The notes: generated by a model not told the origin, from the sequence alone. A stretch of 64,000 bases of DNA from an uncultured Prevotellaceae bacterium (GCA_900318865.1 ONMF01000015.1:1-64000); one strand, 5' to 3'. Shown: positions 28,060-37,442, counted from the first letter of the stretch. Translations and numbers: made by a program.

Positions 28060-28842
28060 ATGAAGCGACTGTATGTCATTCTCTGCATGGTGGCACTGCT
28101 TGCCATCACCAGCCTGGCAGCCGAGAAGGCCGCCCGTAAATCGACCATCCACCTGCGCAGCGGCGAGTTTGTGACGGGCGTCATCACCGCCCGTGACAAC
28201 CAGATGGTGGAAATCGTGACCGACGACCAGATGAAATACATCTACGACATGAACGACGTGGACTACATCACTCACGATGTGAAAAAGAAAAACTACGACA
28301 CGGCCAAGTTCCGCGGTTTCATCGACCTGGGCTACTCCCTGGGCGTGGGCGAGCCGAGAAATAACTATTGGCTCATCGAGACGTCATTCGGCTACCAAGT
28401 CACGCCCCTCTGGTATGTGGGCGCCGGCGTGGCACTGCACCACTTCAAAGCCAATGTGGGCTCCTACCCCTTGCGCAACGACAAGACCGTGCCCGAACCG
28501 AACGACCCCGACTGGAAATATCCGTTCATCCCCTTCTACCTGAACGGGCGCTACAACCTGCGCAGCGAGAGCCAGCACACACCGTGGGTCGACCTGAAAG
28601 TGGGTGCCACGTTTATCAACCACACCGGATTCTTCACCTCGCCATCCATCGGCTATCATTTTGCCACCAACCAGTTCTTCACCATCAATGTGGGCGTGGG
28701 CTACGCCCTGCAAACCGCCACCTACAAACTGTGGTGCCTGGGCGACACGCCGGGGGCCATCAGCGACGACCGGGGCGGCTCCTATGTGAAAAAAGGCGGC
28801 ACATTCCACAACTTGTTTGTCAAGATAGGGGTGGAATTCTGA
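28060..28842 (+). CDS. Putative outer membrane beta-barrel protein
   Basis: A 260-residue protein with a signal peptide (about 1-20, MKRLYVILCMVALLAITSLA), a short N-terminal module with HLRSGEFVTGVITARDNQMVEI (about 28-70), and a C-terminal half made of amphipathic strands with aromatic girdles (FIDLGYSLGVG, FGYQVTPLWYVGAGVAL, FTINVGVGYALQTA) ending in VKIGVEF, a typical barrel-closing C-terminus. The start at 28060 is chosen because the upstream frame overlaps the promoter at 27966-27997. No specific family recognised. Confidence 0.72.
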   Translation: MKRLYVILCMVALLAITSLAAEKAARKSTIHLRSGEFVTGVITARDNQMVEIVTDDQMKYIYDMNDVDYITHDVKKKNYDTAKFRGFIDLGYSLGVGEPRNNYWLIETSFGYQVTPLWYVGAGVALHHFKANVGSYPLRNDKTVPEPNDPDWKYPFIPFYLNGRYNLRSESQHTPWVDLKVGATFINHTGFFTSPSIGYHFATNQFFTINVGVGYALQTATYKLWCLGDTPGAISDDRGGSYVKKGGTFHNLFVKIGVEF

Positions 28843-28880
28843 GGCTTTAGTCGATAAAAAGATTAGATTGATATATCTTA

Positions 28881-28912
28881 TTTGGTGTCTTGTGGGCATC
28901 ATGCTACCTTTG
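28881..28912 (+). promoter_or_regulatory. Promoter for the large outer-membrane barrel gene
   Basis: TTTG (28881-28884), a 20-base spacer and TACCTTTG (28905-28912). The ATG follows within about 22 bases, so the leader is very short. Confidence 0.7.
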
Positions 28913-28933
28913 TGCCATCAATAACGAATGGTC

Positions 28934-31774
28934 ATGACTAAAAAATTTGCACTTCTCATATTGCTGGTAATGGCTTTCACCGCCGGCTTGCAAGGTGCCA
29001 CCATCAATGGCGTGCTTGTCGACGCGGCCGACACCACCGGCCTGATTGAGGCCACCGTGAAACTGGTGCGTGCCAACAAGGACAGCACCTTTGTCAAAGG
29101 AACGACCACCGACTTCAACGGCGTGTTCAACATCAAGGGTGTGCAACCGGGCAAATACCTGTTGCGGGTGAGCTACATCGGCTACAACGAGTTGATCAAA
29201 CATGTGACCGTGGGAACCGACGGCCGCGATGTCAACATGGGAGTCATCACCCTTGACGCCAACACCGTGATGCTCCAGGAGGCTGTGGTGGTGGGCGTGA
29301 AGACGGCCATCACCGTCAAAGAGGACACCGTGGAATTTAACGCCGACACCTACAAGACACAAGCCAATGCCGTGGTGGAAGACCTGCTCAAGCGCCTGCC
29401 GGGTGTAGAGGTGGGGACCGACGGAAAAATCACTGCCAACGGCAAAGAGGTGAAGAAAATCCTCATCGACGGAAAAGAGTTTTTCGCCGATGACCCCACC
29501 GTGGCATCGAAAAACATACCCGCCGACATGGTCAACAAACTGCAAGTGATTGACCGCAAGAGCGACCTGGCACGACTCACGGGCGTCGACGACGGCGAGG
29601 ACGAGACGGTAATCAACCTCACAGTGAAAAAAGGAATGAACAACGGCTGGTTCGGTACGGTCAATGCCGGATATGGCACCGACAACCGCTACGCCGGCAA
29701 TTTTATCGCAAACTATTTCCATGAGGGTAACCAGCTCACGTTCCTGGGTGGCGGAAACAACACCAACAACCTGGGGTTCAGTGACGGCGGCGCCACGCGC
29801 TTCCAGCGCTTCGGGGGCAACAGGGGCATCACCAAGTCGCAAAACCTGGGCCTGAACTTCAGTGCCGGCTCAAAGGACGACGAGCACTTCAGGGTGGGCG
29901 GCAACCTGCTCTACAGCCACAGCGACCGCGACACGCGCAACAACACCGCCCGGCAGTACCTCTTCGAGGACTCCACCAGTTACTACGACGCGGCCACCAA
30001 GGCGCGCGACCGCGGCCACAACCTGCGCGGCGACTTCCGCATGAAATGGGAAATCGACTCGTTCAACACACTCGACGTGCGCCCCACTTTTTCATTCAAC
30101 TTCAACAAAAGCGAGCGCACCGACTCCTCGTTCACCCGCGCCGGTGATGCGGCACGAAGCCGGGTAAACCAGAGCATGAGCAGCTACCGCAACGACGGAA
30201 AGAGCTACGAAGCGGGCTTGTCGGCAACTTTCAACCACAAATTCAAAAACAAGCCCGGCCGGAGTTTCAGTGTCAACATGCGCTACAACTTCAGCCGCGT
30301 GAATGAAGACGGCAACACGCTCACCAACAACATCTATTACCTGCTCGACTCCATTGCCTATATCAACCAGGACAACTCCAACCACCGCACCACCAACAGC
30401 GTGAACGGCCGCATCACCTGGACCGAGCCGCTGGGCGATGTGCGCAACGCGCGGTTCCTTGAATTTGCCTACAACAGCCGTTATCGGTACAGCAAAGCCG
30501 AAAAGATGGTCTATGACATCCCCGACGGCGCTGCAGGGAGCGGCAAATGGAACGAGAAACTCAGCAACAGCTTCCGCAACAAGTTCCTCGAACAGTCGTT
30601 CCAGATAGGCTTCAGGCAGGTGCGCAAAGAATACAATCTGAATGTGGGTGTCACGGTAAACTCAGCCATGTCGTCGAGCGAGAACCGCATCAACTCGGCA
30701 CGCGACATCCCCAGCCGATGGGCTTGGACCATAGCCCCCTATGCACGCTTGCGCTATAAGTTCAGCGCCACGCGCAACCTCACGCTCAACTACCGCATGC
30801 GCGCCAACCAGCCATCCATCAACCAGTTACAACCGGTGGCCGATGAGAGCAACCCGCTGGCCATCGTGGTGGGTAACCCCAACCTGAAGGCCACGTTCGC
30901 GCATCGGTTCAACACACGCTACAGCGACTTCGACCAGCAGAACCAGCGCAGCATCATGGCCATGCTGAACGTGAACTTTGAGCAAAACAGCATCATCTCA
31001 ACCACCGACTACAATCCGGCCACCGGCGGACGCACCACCACCTATGCCAACGTGAACGGCGTGTGGAACGCGATGGCAATGAACATGCTCAGCTTCCCCT
31101 TCGGAAGCAGCAAGGCGTGGTACTACACGCAGAACACCTTCATGCGCTATGCCTCCACCAAGGGCTATAACAACGGACAGTTCAACCGCAGCGGCTCGTT
31201 TACCATCAACTTCATGCCCGGCCTGGCCTTCCGAACCGGCGTTTGGGACCTGGAACTGCGCCCGCGTTACAACCTGCAGACCACCCACAACAGCGTGCAG
31301 ATGACCAGCAACCGCAACGTCCACACCTACGGTTTCATGTTCAACGGCACCTATTCGGCTCCCTTCGGCATGGTCGTCAGCACCGACCTGAACTTCAGCT
31401 CCACCAGCGGTTACACCAGTGGCTACAACACCAACCAGTGGCTGTGGAACGCGTCGATTGCCTATCAATTCCTGCGCAACAAGGAAGCCGCACTCACACT
31501 GTCGGTCTACGACATTCTGGGCCAGCGCAAGAGCATCAGCCGCAACGTCACGGCCAATTACATTGAAGATGTGCAGTATAATTCTCTCACACGCTACGCC
31601 ATGCTCATGTTCACCTACCGCTTCACCACCTTCAAGCGTGGCGAGGAACCCAAGTCGAAGGAGGGAGAGTTTGGCGGCCCCGACGGACGCGGACGCTTCA
31701 GAGACGGTGGCGGACGACCCGGCGGATTCGGCGGCGGGCGGCCGGGCGGATTCGGCGGCGGGCGACCTTTCTAA
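28934..31774 (+). CDS. Outer membrane beta-barrel protein (TonB-dependent-receptor-like, PF14905 type)
   Basis: A 946-residue outer-membrane protein. Signal peptide (about 1-20), a carboxypeptidase-regulatory-like beta-sandwich (about 22-110, with GVFNIKGVQPGKYLLRVSYIGY), a plug-like domain (about 120-225, with LLKRLPGVEV and ILIDGKEFFADDPTV), then a large barrel. It is not a SusC: the plug lacks the SusC signature, and the pattern fits the family often called outer membrane protein beta-barrel. The C-terminus is a Gly/Arg-rich tail (GGRPGGFGGGRPF). The ATG at 28928 is an alternative start. Cargo unknown. Confidence 0.86.
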   Translation: MTKKFALLILLVMAFTAGLQGATINGVLVDAADTTGLIEATVKLVRANKDSTFVKGTTTDFNGVFNIKGVQPGKYLLRVSYIGYNELIKHVTVGTDGRDVNMGVITLDANTVMLQEAVVVGVKTAITVKEDTVEFNADTYKTQANAVVEDLLKRLPGVEVGTDGKITANGKEVKKILIDGKEFFADDPTVASKNIPADMVNKLQVIDRKSDLARLTGVDDGEDETVINLTVKKGMNNGWFGTVNAGYGTDNRYAGNFIANYFHEGNQLTFLGGGNNTNNLGFSDGGATRFQRFGGNRGITKSQNLGLNFSAGSKDDEHFRVGGNLLYSHSDRDTRNNTARQYLFEDSTSYYDAATKARDRGHNLRGDFRMKWEIDSFNTLDVRPTFSFNFNKSERTDSSFTRAGDAARSRVNQSMSSYRNDGKSYEAGLSATFNHKFKNKPGRSFSVNMRYNFSRVNEDGNTLTNNIYYLLDSIAYINQDNSNHRTTNSVNGRITWTEPLGDVRNARFLEFAYNSRYRYSKAEKMVYDIPDGAAGSGKWNEKLSNSFRNKFLEQSFQIGFRQVRKEYNLNVGVTVNSAMSSSENRINSARDIPSRWAWTIAPYARLRYKFSATRNLTLNYRMRANQPSINQLQPVADESNPLAIVVGNPNLKATFAHRFNTRYSDFDQQNQRSIMAMLNVNFEQNSIISTTDYNPATGGRTTTYANVNGVWNAMAMNMLSFPFGSSKAWYYTQNTFMRYASTKGYNNGQFNRSGSFTINFMPGLAFRTGVWDLELRPRYNLQTTHNSVQMTSNRNVHTYGFMFNGTYSAPFGMVVSTDLNFSSTSGYTSGYNTNQWLWNASIAYQFLRNKEAALTLSVYDILGQRKSISRNVTANYIEDVQYNSLTRYAMLMFTYRFTTFKRGEEPKSKEGEFGGPDGRGRFRDGGGRPGGFGGGRPGGFGGGRPF

Positions 31775-31803
31775 ACCGGCTTTCACCTGAGATTTCCAGA
31801 GGG

Positions 31804-33132
31804 TCACAACTTTTGGAGCAAGGTGTCGCGCTGCCTACAAAAATCGGCAAACGTGTCATACACATCGGTGAGCGCCAAGTTGGCATTCTCGGCCTGCATT
31901 TGATAGAGGGAGGCCGAATGATGAGTCGTGTCGCTCTTGCCTTGCAAAGCCCCCGATACACCCGATGCTTGCTCCAGCAGCTTGAGCTGCAGGTTAATCA
32001 TGTCGTAGGCGCCGGCATCGGCACCTGTGGCGATGATTTGCTCGGGCCGGGCATCGGAGCGGCTGGGGTCGTACGGGAGCAGTCCGCCCGTACTGCTCCA
32101 CAAGCGCCTCACGTCCTCCCATGTGAAGCCGTCGGGCAAAGCCGTTTCGGGGAAGAGCAGCACACCCTTGGCATTGGAACGAATCACGTTGTCGACCATG
32201 GTCACCAGGCGGTTGACAAGCCGCTGCTGGTCGATGACATCCTCCACCAGTGCATGCACCTCGCCATCGATGAGCGGATACATCTTCACCACAAAGGGGT
32301 GTGAGCGGTGGGGCCACGGCGAGTCGTACTCGGCCAGCAGGTCACCCATCGGGGTAAACCAGCGGCAATGCCACACCATCGTCACCGTCCATGTGCCCCG
32401 GCTCATCTGCTCGCGGCTGTCGAGTGTCCACACTTCTATGGCCCTACATTTTCCTGTGCGCGAATACCAAAAATCGGTTCCCGTCTGGACATCGGCACCC
32501 AGTGCAGTAGCCATTTGCGCCGTGCGCTCATCGGCGTGGTCGCTGTAGAGCCGCCGCACCCAGGAGGCTTGACGGCGCGATGTGCACTGCAACTGTTGCA
32601 GCAGCCGGGCCAAACTCATGTCGTGCAACTGTCCCACCAGCTCACAGTCTCGGCCTCGCACATCGGTCATCGCATTGACGAAGAAGCGACTCAGACCCAC
32701 GTTCTCCACCACGGCCGTCTCGCCGGGCAGGGTGTGCACACGTTGCACACAGCAACCCGAGATGACAAACTCCTCGAGGGCGCGGCTATCGAGCTCATCG
32801 AGGCGGTTGGTCTCATGAATGGACTTCAACTTGTCGGGCAGGCGGGCAGGGCGTTCATCGATGACTTGAGCGCGAAAACGCCCCACAATAGTTTTCACCA
32901 ACTGGCGGATGAGGTTGTTGGTGATGGGCTCGCGTCCGTTACGCGTGTAAAACGCTCTCTCGGTGACCCATCGACCCTGCGCGTCGCGCACGACATCGGC
33001 CCACTGGTCGCCATAGGCATAGCGCTTGTTCCTCAACCGGCAGGCACGCAAGGGCGCGGCCGCCATCCAGGCGTTGTAGGCCGCATGGAGCACGGCCCGG
33101 TTGCGTTCGATAGTGTTTTTTGTGTTTTCCAT
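31804..33132 (-). CDS. Phage portal-like protein, solitary
   Basis: A 442-residue protein resembling P22-type phage portal proteins. Visible family features: an N-terminal RYAYGDQW-type segment followed by ITNNLIRQLVKTIVGRFR, a middle barrel-like region, HPFVVKMYPLIDGEVHALVE, the helical stem region DQQRLVNRLVTMVDNVIRS, and a C-terminal helix after SGVSGALQGKSDTTHHSAS (portal SG-S-A-QG motif). The start at 33132 (MENTKNTIERN) fits a TATTTTTG element upstream (33160-33167, minus). No terminase, capsid, tail or integrase genes are nearby. It could be a domesticated portal or a relic. Confidence 0.78.
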   Translation of the reverse strand: MENTKNTIERNRAVLHAAYNAWMAAAPLRACRLRNKRYAYGDQWADVVRDAQGRWVTERAFYTRNGREPITNNLIRQLVKTIVGRFRAQVIDERPARLPDKLKSIHETNRLDELDSRALEEFVISGCCVQRVHTLPGETAVVENVGLSRFFVNAMTDVRGRDCELVGQLHDMSLARLLQQLQCTSRRQASWVRRLYSDHADERTAQMATALGADVQTGTDFWYSRTGKCRAIEVWTLDSREQMSRGTWTVTMVWHCRWFTPMGDLLAEYDSPWPHRSHPFVVKMYPLIDGEVHALVEDVIDQQRLVNRLVTMVDNVIRSNAKGVLLFPETALPDGFTWEDVRRLWSSTGGLLPYDPSRSDARPEQIIATGADAGAYDMINLQLKLLEQASGVSGALQGKSDTTHHSASLYQMQAENANLALTDVYDTFADFCRQRDTLLQKL

Positions 33133-33159
33133 AGTTCTTTTTTTGAAAAATGACGAGCG

Positions 33160-33167
33160 CAAAAATA
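33160..33167 (-). promoter_or_regulatory. -7 element for the portal-like gene
   Basis: Minus-strand TATTTTTG, 27 bases ahead of the start; no well-spaced TTTG. Confidence 0.4.
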
Positions 33168-33230
33168 ATGAGTGACTGCCACAGGCAGCCACATCAAAAA
33201 AATCAGAAGTCGAGGGGCTTTCGCTTTCCG

Positions 33231-34358
33231 TCAGCGGCGGGCCACATGGCGCTGCAGGCGGGCGATACGGCGGTTGGCCTCCACAATGCGGCCATAGGGG
33301 ATGCGCCCCTGCTTCACGGCCGTGACGATGATTTGCGCCAAGCGCTGCGGGCGGTCGGGCTCAAACCCGGTGTTGATATTGTTGCCGGCACACAGCATGT
33401 CGGCTCCGGCGTTGATGGCCATCACCACGGCCCGCTCGATGCTGTAATTGTCGATGATGCCCTGCATGTACATGTCGTCGGTCACTACCACGCCGTCATA
33501 GCCCATGTCGTGCCGCAGCAAGCCGGTGAGTGTGGCGCGCGACAACGTGGCGGGAAAATCGGGGTCGATTTGGCGGTTGAAAATGTGCGCCGTCATCACC
33601 AAGTCCACTTTTCCTTGCTTGATAAGCCGGGCGAAAGGCTCGAGTTCTTGACGGTTCCACGTGTGGGTCACATCGACAAAGCCCCAGTGCGAATCGTCGC
33701 GTGCGCTGCCGTGGCCGGGAAAGTGCTTCACCGCACACAGCACTCCGGCACGATGACACTCGTCGATAAACCACCGCGCCTGGCGGGTGATGACATTCAC
33801 ATCGGTCGAAAAGCATCGCCCCAGACGTCCCAGGCCGGGCGTGTCGCCACCGATGTCGAGCACAGGAGCAAGATTCACGCTCACACCACATTCACGCAAT
33901 TCCCGCGCCAGCCGCGCGGCATAGAACCGGGTGGTGTCGCGGTTATCGGTTTGACCCAGATAGGCGGCCGAAACGGTAGGCTCAAAACCATATTCGGTTT
34001 TCAGGCGGGCCACGCGCCCACCCTCCTGATCCAAGGCGATGAGCAACTGGCCGTCACGGGCCCAGCGGTAAAGCTGGCCAGTGAGGCGCTGAAGCTGCTG
34101 CTTGCCGGTGACGTTGCGAGAGCCGATAGTGGCCTTGCCGGTGAGATCCACGTCGAAGAGGATGATAGCCCCCACGCCCAGGTCGCGCACATAGCGTGCC
34201 GCATCGCTGTCGGCGGTCACTTCATCGCCCTTGAAGCCCACCATGAGCATCCGGGCAGCCATGCGTTGCAGCACCGAGTCGGGCGGTAACACCTGCTGCG
34301 CTGCCGTCGACAGCGCAACGCATATTGTAGCCACTAAAACGGCAGCACGTACAATCAT
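33231..34358 (-). CDS. Secreted GH3-family hydrolase, NagZ-like (beta-N-acetylhexosaminidase)
   Basis: A 375-residue one-domain GH3 enzyme. A signal peptide (about 1-20) is followed by a TIM barrel with IALDQEGGRVARL, the NagZ-type His/Asp acid-base loop KHFPGHGSARDDSHWG, and the nucleophile Asp in VVVTDDMYMQGI. The short length and KHFPGHG loop are typical of beta-N-acetylhexosaminidases acting on muropeptides or chitooligosaccharides, not of the two-domain beta-glucosidases. The ATG overlaps the stop of the upstream small repeat gene (ATGA). Being exported, it is more likely a scavenging or wall-active enzyme than a cytosolic NagZ. Confidence 0.9.
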   Translation of the reverse strand: MIVRAAVLVATICVALSTAAQQVLPPDSVLQRMAARMLMVGFKGDEVTADSDAARYVRDLGVGAIILFDVDLTGKATIGSRNVTGKQQLQRLTGQLYRWARDGQLLIALDQEGGRVARLKTEYGFEPTVSAAYLGQTDNRDTTRFYAARLARELRECGVSVNLAPVLDIGGDTPGLGRLGRCFSTDVNVITRQARWFIDECHRAGVLCAVKHFPGHGSARDDSHWGFVDVTHTWNRQELEPFARLIKQGKVDLVMTAHIFNRQIDPDFPATLSRATLTGLLRHDMGYDGVVVTDDMYMQGIIDNYSIERAVVMAINAGADMLCAGNNINTGFEPDRPQRLAQIIVTAVKQGRIPYGRIVEANRRIARLQRHVARR

Positions 34359-34780
34359 CGGTCGAAGAAGCGGAACAGGTAGTAGCAGGCGATCCAGTCG
34401 ACGCGTATGCCACGGGCATAGCCCAGCGTGTTGTGCCGGGCATCGGTCACCTTGCCGTCACTGAGGTTGACGGCACCCATGGGATGGCTCTCTCCGTCGC
34501 GCACGTTGCCGTCACTGTTGATGTAACCGATGCGCTCACCGTCCTCGTTGAATATCTCAAGGCGTGCGATGCGTCCCAGCACATTCCCGGCCTTGTCGCG
34601 CACGGTGCCATCGTCGTCAAAACTGCCGATGGAATGGCCTTCGGCATCACGCACCACGCCGTTGCCGTTGATGCGGCCTATGGCGTTATAGTTGGCATCA
34701 CGCAGCACTTGTGCCTGCGCAGTGAAGCTGGCGGCGAGGGCCAGCACCAAGGCGGTGATATACAATCTTAACTTTTTCAT
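34355..34780 (-). CDS. Small secreted repeat protein (5-fold beta-flower type)
   Basis: A 141-residue exported protein. After a signal peptide (about 1-22) come five short repeats built around IG-ING-GVVRDAEG, SIGSFDDDGTVRD, VLGRIARLEIF, RIGYINSDGNVRD and MGAVNLSDGKV, ending IACYYLFRFF. The periodic I-G-n-G-V-D pattern matches the Bacteroidetes family I know as 5-fold beta-flower; its function is not established. The start at 34780 follows a promoter at 34831-34862. Its stop overlaps the ATG of the GH3 gene, so the two proteins are made together. Confidence 0.75.
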   Translation of the reverse strand: MKKLRLYITALVLALAASFTAQAQVLRDANYNAIGRINGNGVVRDAEGHSIGSFDDDGTVRDKAGNVLGRIARLEIFNEDGERIGYINSDGNVRDGESHPMGAVNLSDGKVTDARHNTLGYARGIRVDWIACYYLFRFFDR

Positions 34781-34830
34781 GTCGCCAAGCATTTAATGGT
34801 TGTTTTTTCCTTTAGACTGACAATGAGTCA

Positions 34831-34862
34831 CAAAGTTAAATTTTTTTCTTGATAATTGCAAA
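34831..34862 (-). promoter_or_regulatory. Promoter of the beta-flower/GH3 operon
   Basis: Minus-strand TAACTTTG (34831-34838) and TTTG (34859-34862) with a 20-base spacer. Confidence 0.7.
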
Positions 34863-34943
34863 CGTGGAATATCGCCCATTACCGAAAAGCATCATAAAAA
34901 GAGTGCGTTTGACCGATTTTTTCCTTAGCTTTATTGAATAAAT

Positions 34944-34974
34944 TTTGGCATCGAACACATTTTAAGTAATTTTG
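34944..34974 (+). promoter_or_regulatory. Promoter for the 35020 beta-helix gene
   Basis: TTTG (34944-34947), a 19-base spacer and TAATTTTG (34967-34974). The reading frame can be extended to 34972, but that lies inside the promoter, so the ATG at 35020 is the start. Confidence 0.7.
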
Positions 34975-35019
34975 CGAATTATCGAAAACAAACGTATTAT
35001 CAGCCTAACTTCAAACGCT

Positions 35020-37404
35020 ATGAGGAACAAATTATTCATTTTTGCGCTCATGATGGCATGCACATTGTGCATGGAGGCGCAGCAGACGATGTGGGTTCAC
35101 ACCGGCCAGGTGAAATGGGCTTTCACCACATCGCAGCTGGGACAAATGCCTATCACCGATGCGACATCGGTGACCATCCTCGACAAAGTTTTTGCAGTGA
35201 GCGACATTGACAGCATCACCGTCGACAAGCAAGAATGGCCCGACAACAACATTGCCGTGACCTACAACGGCTCGACAGCCCAAGTGACTGTGGCGGGCAA
35301 CATCGCCAAGAATATCACTCTGGCAACTGTCACCGGTGCCAATGTGGCCATCATCCAAGACCCCGAGGCCGTGGCCGACGAGTACACCTACACCCTGAGC
35401 GGCACCAGCGGCAACGGGTCGTTCTGGATGGATGGAAAGTATAAAATGACGCTCGTGCTCGACAACCTCACCCTCACCAGCGCCGACAGCGCCGCCGTGA
35501 ACATCCGCAACGGCAAGCGCATCGCCGTCACACTCGTGGGTGACAATGTCCTGGCCGATGGCGCCGGCGGCAGCCAAAAGGGATGCTTTGCCGTGAAAGG
35601 ACATCCCGAGGTGGGCGGCAGCGGCAATTTAACGCTCACCGGCAATGCCAAGCACGCACTGTGGACGGGCGAATACCTGCAACTGAAAAAGAAATTCACC
35701 GGCACCATCACCGTGGCCAAGTCGGCCGGCGACGGTTTCAACATCAACCAGTATTTCCAGCTCAATGGCGGCAATGTGGTGGTCAGCAATGTGGCCGACG
35801 ACGGCATCCAGGTGGGTGTCACCGACGAGCTGACCGATGAATATAACGGACAAATACTGATTAACGGCGGCTCGCTCAAGGTTACCGTGAGCGCAGCAGG
35901 CACAAAGGGGCTGAAGGCCGACAGCCACATCGGCATCACCGGCGGCACCACCGAAATCAACTCCAGTGCGCCAGGCACCTGGGACGCCACCGAACTCGAC
36001 ACCCAGACCAGCGCCTGCATCAAGACCGACAGCACACTCACAATCAGCGGCGATGGCACCCAGGTCACCCTCAAGGCCACCGGCACCGGCGGTAAAGGCA
36101 TCAACGCCGATGGCGGCATCACCATCGAGGGTGGCACGATAACCGCCACCACCACCGGAGCCATTTACACCTACACCTACAATTCCACCGATTACACCGG
36201 CTCGCCCGACGGTATCAAGACCGATGGCAACATCACCATCACCGGCGGCAACATCACTGCCAGCACCACTGGCGTGGCCAGCAAGGGCATCAAGTGCAAG
36301 GGCAACATGGTGGTGAATGGAGGAACCATCCAGTCGACCACCACAGGCGGCGCACGATGGGATGCCGTGGACAACGAGACCAAGGCCTGCGCCGCACTCA
36401 AGGTGGGAGGCACCCTAACGACCAACGGCGGCACCTTCACCCTCAGCAGTAGCGGACAGGGCGGCAAGGGCATCAGCGGCGACGGCGTGATGACTTTCAA
36501 CGACGGCAACTTCACCGTGAAGACCACCGGCACACGCTACACCTACGGCAGCAGCAGTGGCGGCGGCTGGGGTCCCGGCAGCTCCAGCAGCAGCAGCAAC
36601 AAGCGTTCTTCGCCCAAGGGCATCAAGTGCGACGCGGCCATCGTGTTTAACGGCGGCACCTTCAACGTGAGCGCCACCGGCTCGGGCGACGGCTCGGAGT
36701 GCATCGAGTCCAAGAGCACCATCACTATCAACGACGGAACCATCGAGTGCAACGGCTACGATGACTGCATCAACTCGGCGGGCGAAATGAGAATCAACGG
36801 AGGCAAGGTATATGTCAACGCCACCAATAACGACGGCATCGACTCCAACAGCAACCTCATCATCACCGGCGGCGTGGTGGTGGCCTACGGCTCCTCCAGC
36901 CCTGAATGCGGCCTCGACGCCATCGACGGAGAAGGCGGCACGGCAGGCTACCTCTACATCACGGGCGGCTACGTGCTGGCCGTGGGCGGTGGCACATCAA
37001 ACCCGCACAGCCCCACCACCTCGATGGGCATCGGCACAGCACAGCCTGTGATGATTTACAAGGGCACCCAGACGGCCAACACCAACTACGCATTGGGCAC
37101 CACCAGCAGCAATGTCATGGCTTACACCATGACCAAGACCTTCAGCGGCGGTGGCGGTGGCTGGGGACCCGGTGGCGGTGGTGGCGGCAGCTCGCTGACC
37201 GTGCTGATGAGCTCGCCGAAAATCACCAGCGGCACAACCTACAACTTTTACAGTGGCACATCGGTCAACACCGCCAAGGAAAACTGGCACGGCTTGTACT
37301 ACAACGGCGATGCCGTGACAAGCACCGGCACATCGCAGGGGTCCAAGTCGGCATCCACGCCCTACTTCCAAATCGGAAGCAGCGGTGGAGGCTGGGGCTG
37401 GTAA
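35020..37404 (+). CDS. Cthe_2159-like carbohydrate-binding beta-helix protein, large
   Basis: A 794-residue secreted protein. Signal peptide (about 1-20), an N-terminal module (about 22-75), then a long right-handed beta-helix-like region (about 100-660) of repeating GG-I-I-GGT turns, beginning with the family's opening block NGSFWMDGKYKMTLVLDNLTL. This matches the Cthe_2159 family (DUF4353), whose founding member binds acidic polysaccharide. Unusual Gly/Ser/Trp-rich loops occur (GSSSGGGWGPGSSSSSS at about 508-524; GGGGGWGPGGGGGGSS), and the chain ends SSGGGWGW. Two smaller relatives lie at 40321 and 41550. No enzymatic motif seen. Confidence 0.82.
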   Translation: MRNKLFIFALMMACTLCMEAQQTMWVHTGQVKWAFTTSQLGQMPITDATSVTILDKVFAVSDIDSITVDKQEWPDNNIAVTYNGSTAQVTVAGNIAKNITLATVTGANVAIIQDPEAVADEYTYTLSGTSGNGSFWMDGKYKMTLVLDNLTLTSADSAAVNIRNGKRIAVTLVGDNVLADGAGGSQKGCFAVKGHPEVGGSGNLTLTGNAKHALWTGEYLQLKKKFTGTITVAKSAGDGFNINQYFQLNGGNVVVSNVADDGIQVGVTDELTDEYNGQILINGGSLKVTVSAAGTKGLKADSHIGITGGTTEINSSAPGTWDATELDTQTSACIKTDSTLTISGDGTQVTLKATGTGGKGINADGGITIEGGTITATTTGAIYTYTYNSTDYTGSPDGIKTDGNITITGGNITASTTGVASKGIKCKGNMVVNGGTIQSTTTGGARWDAVDNETKACAALKVGGTLTTNGGTFTLSSSGQGGKGISGDGVMTFNDGNFTVKTTGTRYTYGSSSGGGWGPGSSSSSSNKRSSPKGIKCDAAIVFNGGTFNVSATGSGDGSECIESKSTITINDGTIECNGYDDCINSAGEMRINGGKVYVNATNNDGIDSNSNLIITGGVVVAYGSSSPECGLDAIDGEGGTAGYLYITGGYVLAVGGGTSNPHSPTTSMGIGTAQPVMIYKGTQTANTNYALGTTSSNVMAYTMTKTFSGGGGGWGPGGGGGGSSLTVLMSSPKITSGTTYNFYSGTSVNTAKENWHGLYYNGDAVTSTGTSQGSKSASTPYFQIGSSGGGWGW

Positions 37405-37442
37405 AAAACCGAAAAGTGTAGTGTGTATTCAAAAGAATTTTG

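Noticed and set aside
31804..33132. A prophage around the portal-like gene
   Set aside because: No other phage gene, integrase or attachment repeat within 10 kb on either side; reported as a lone gene instead.
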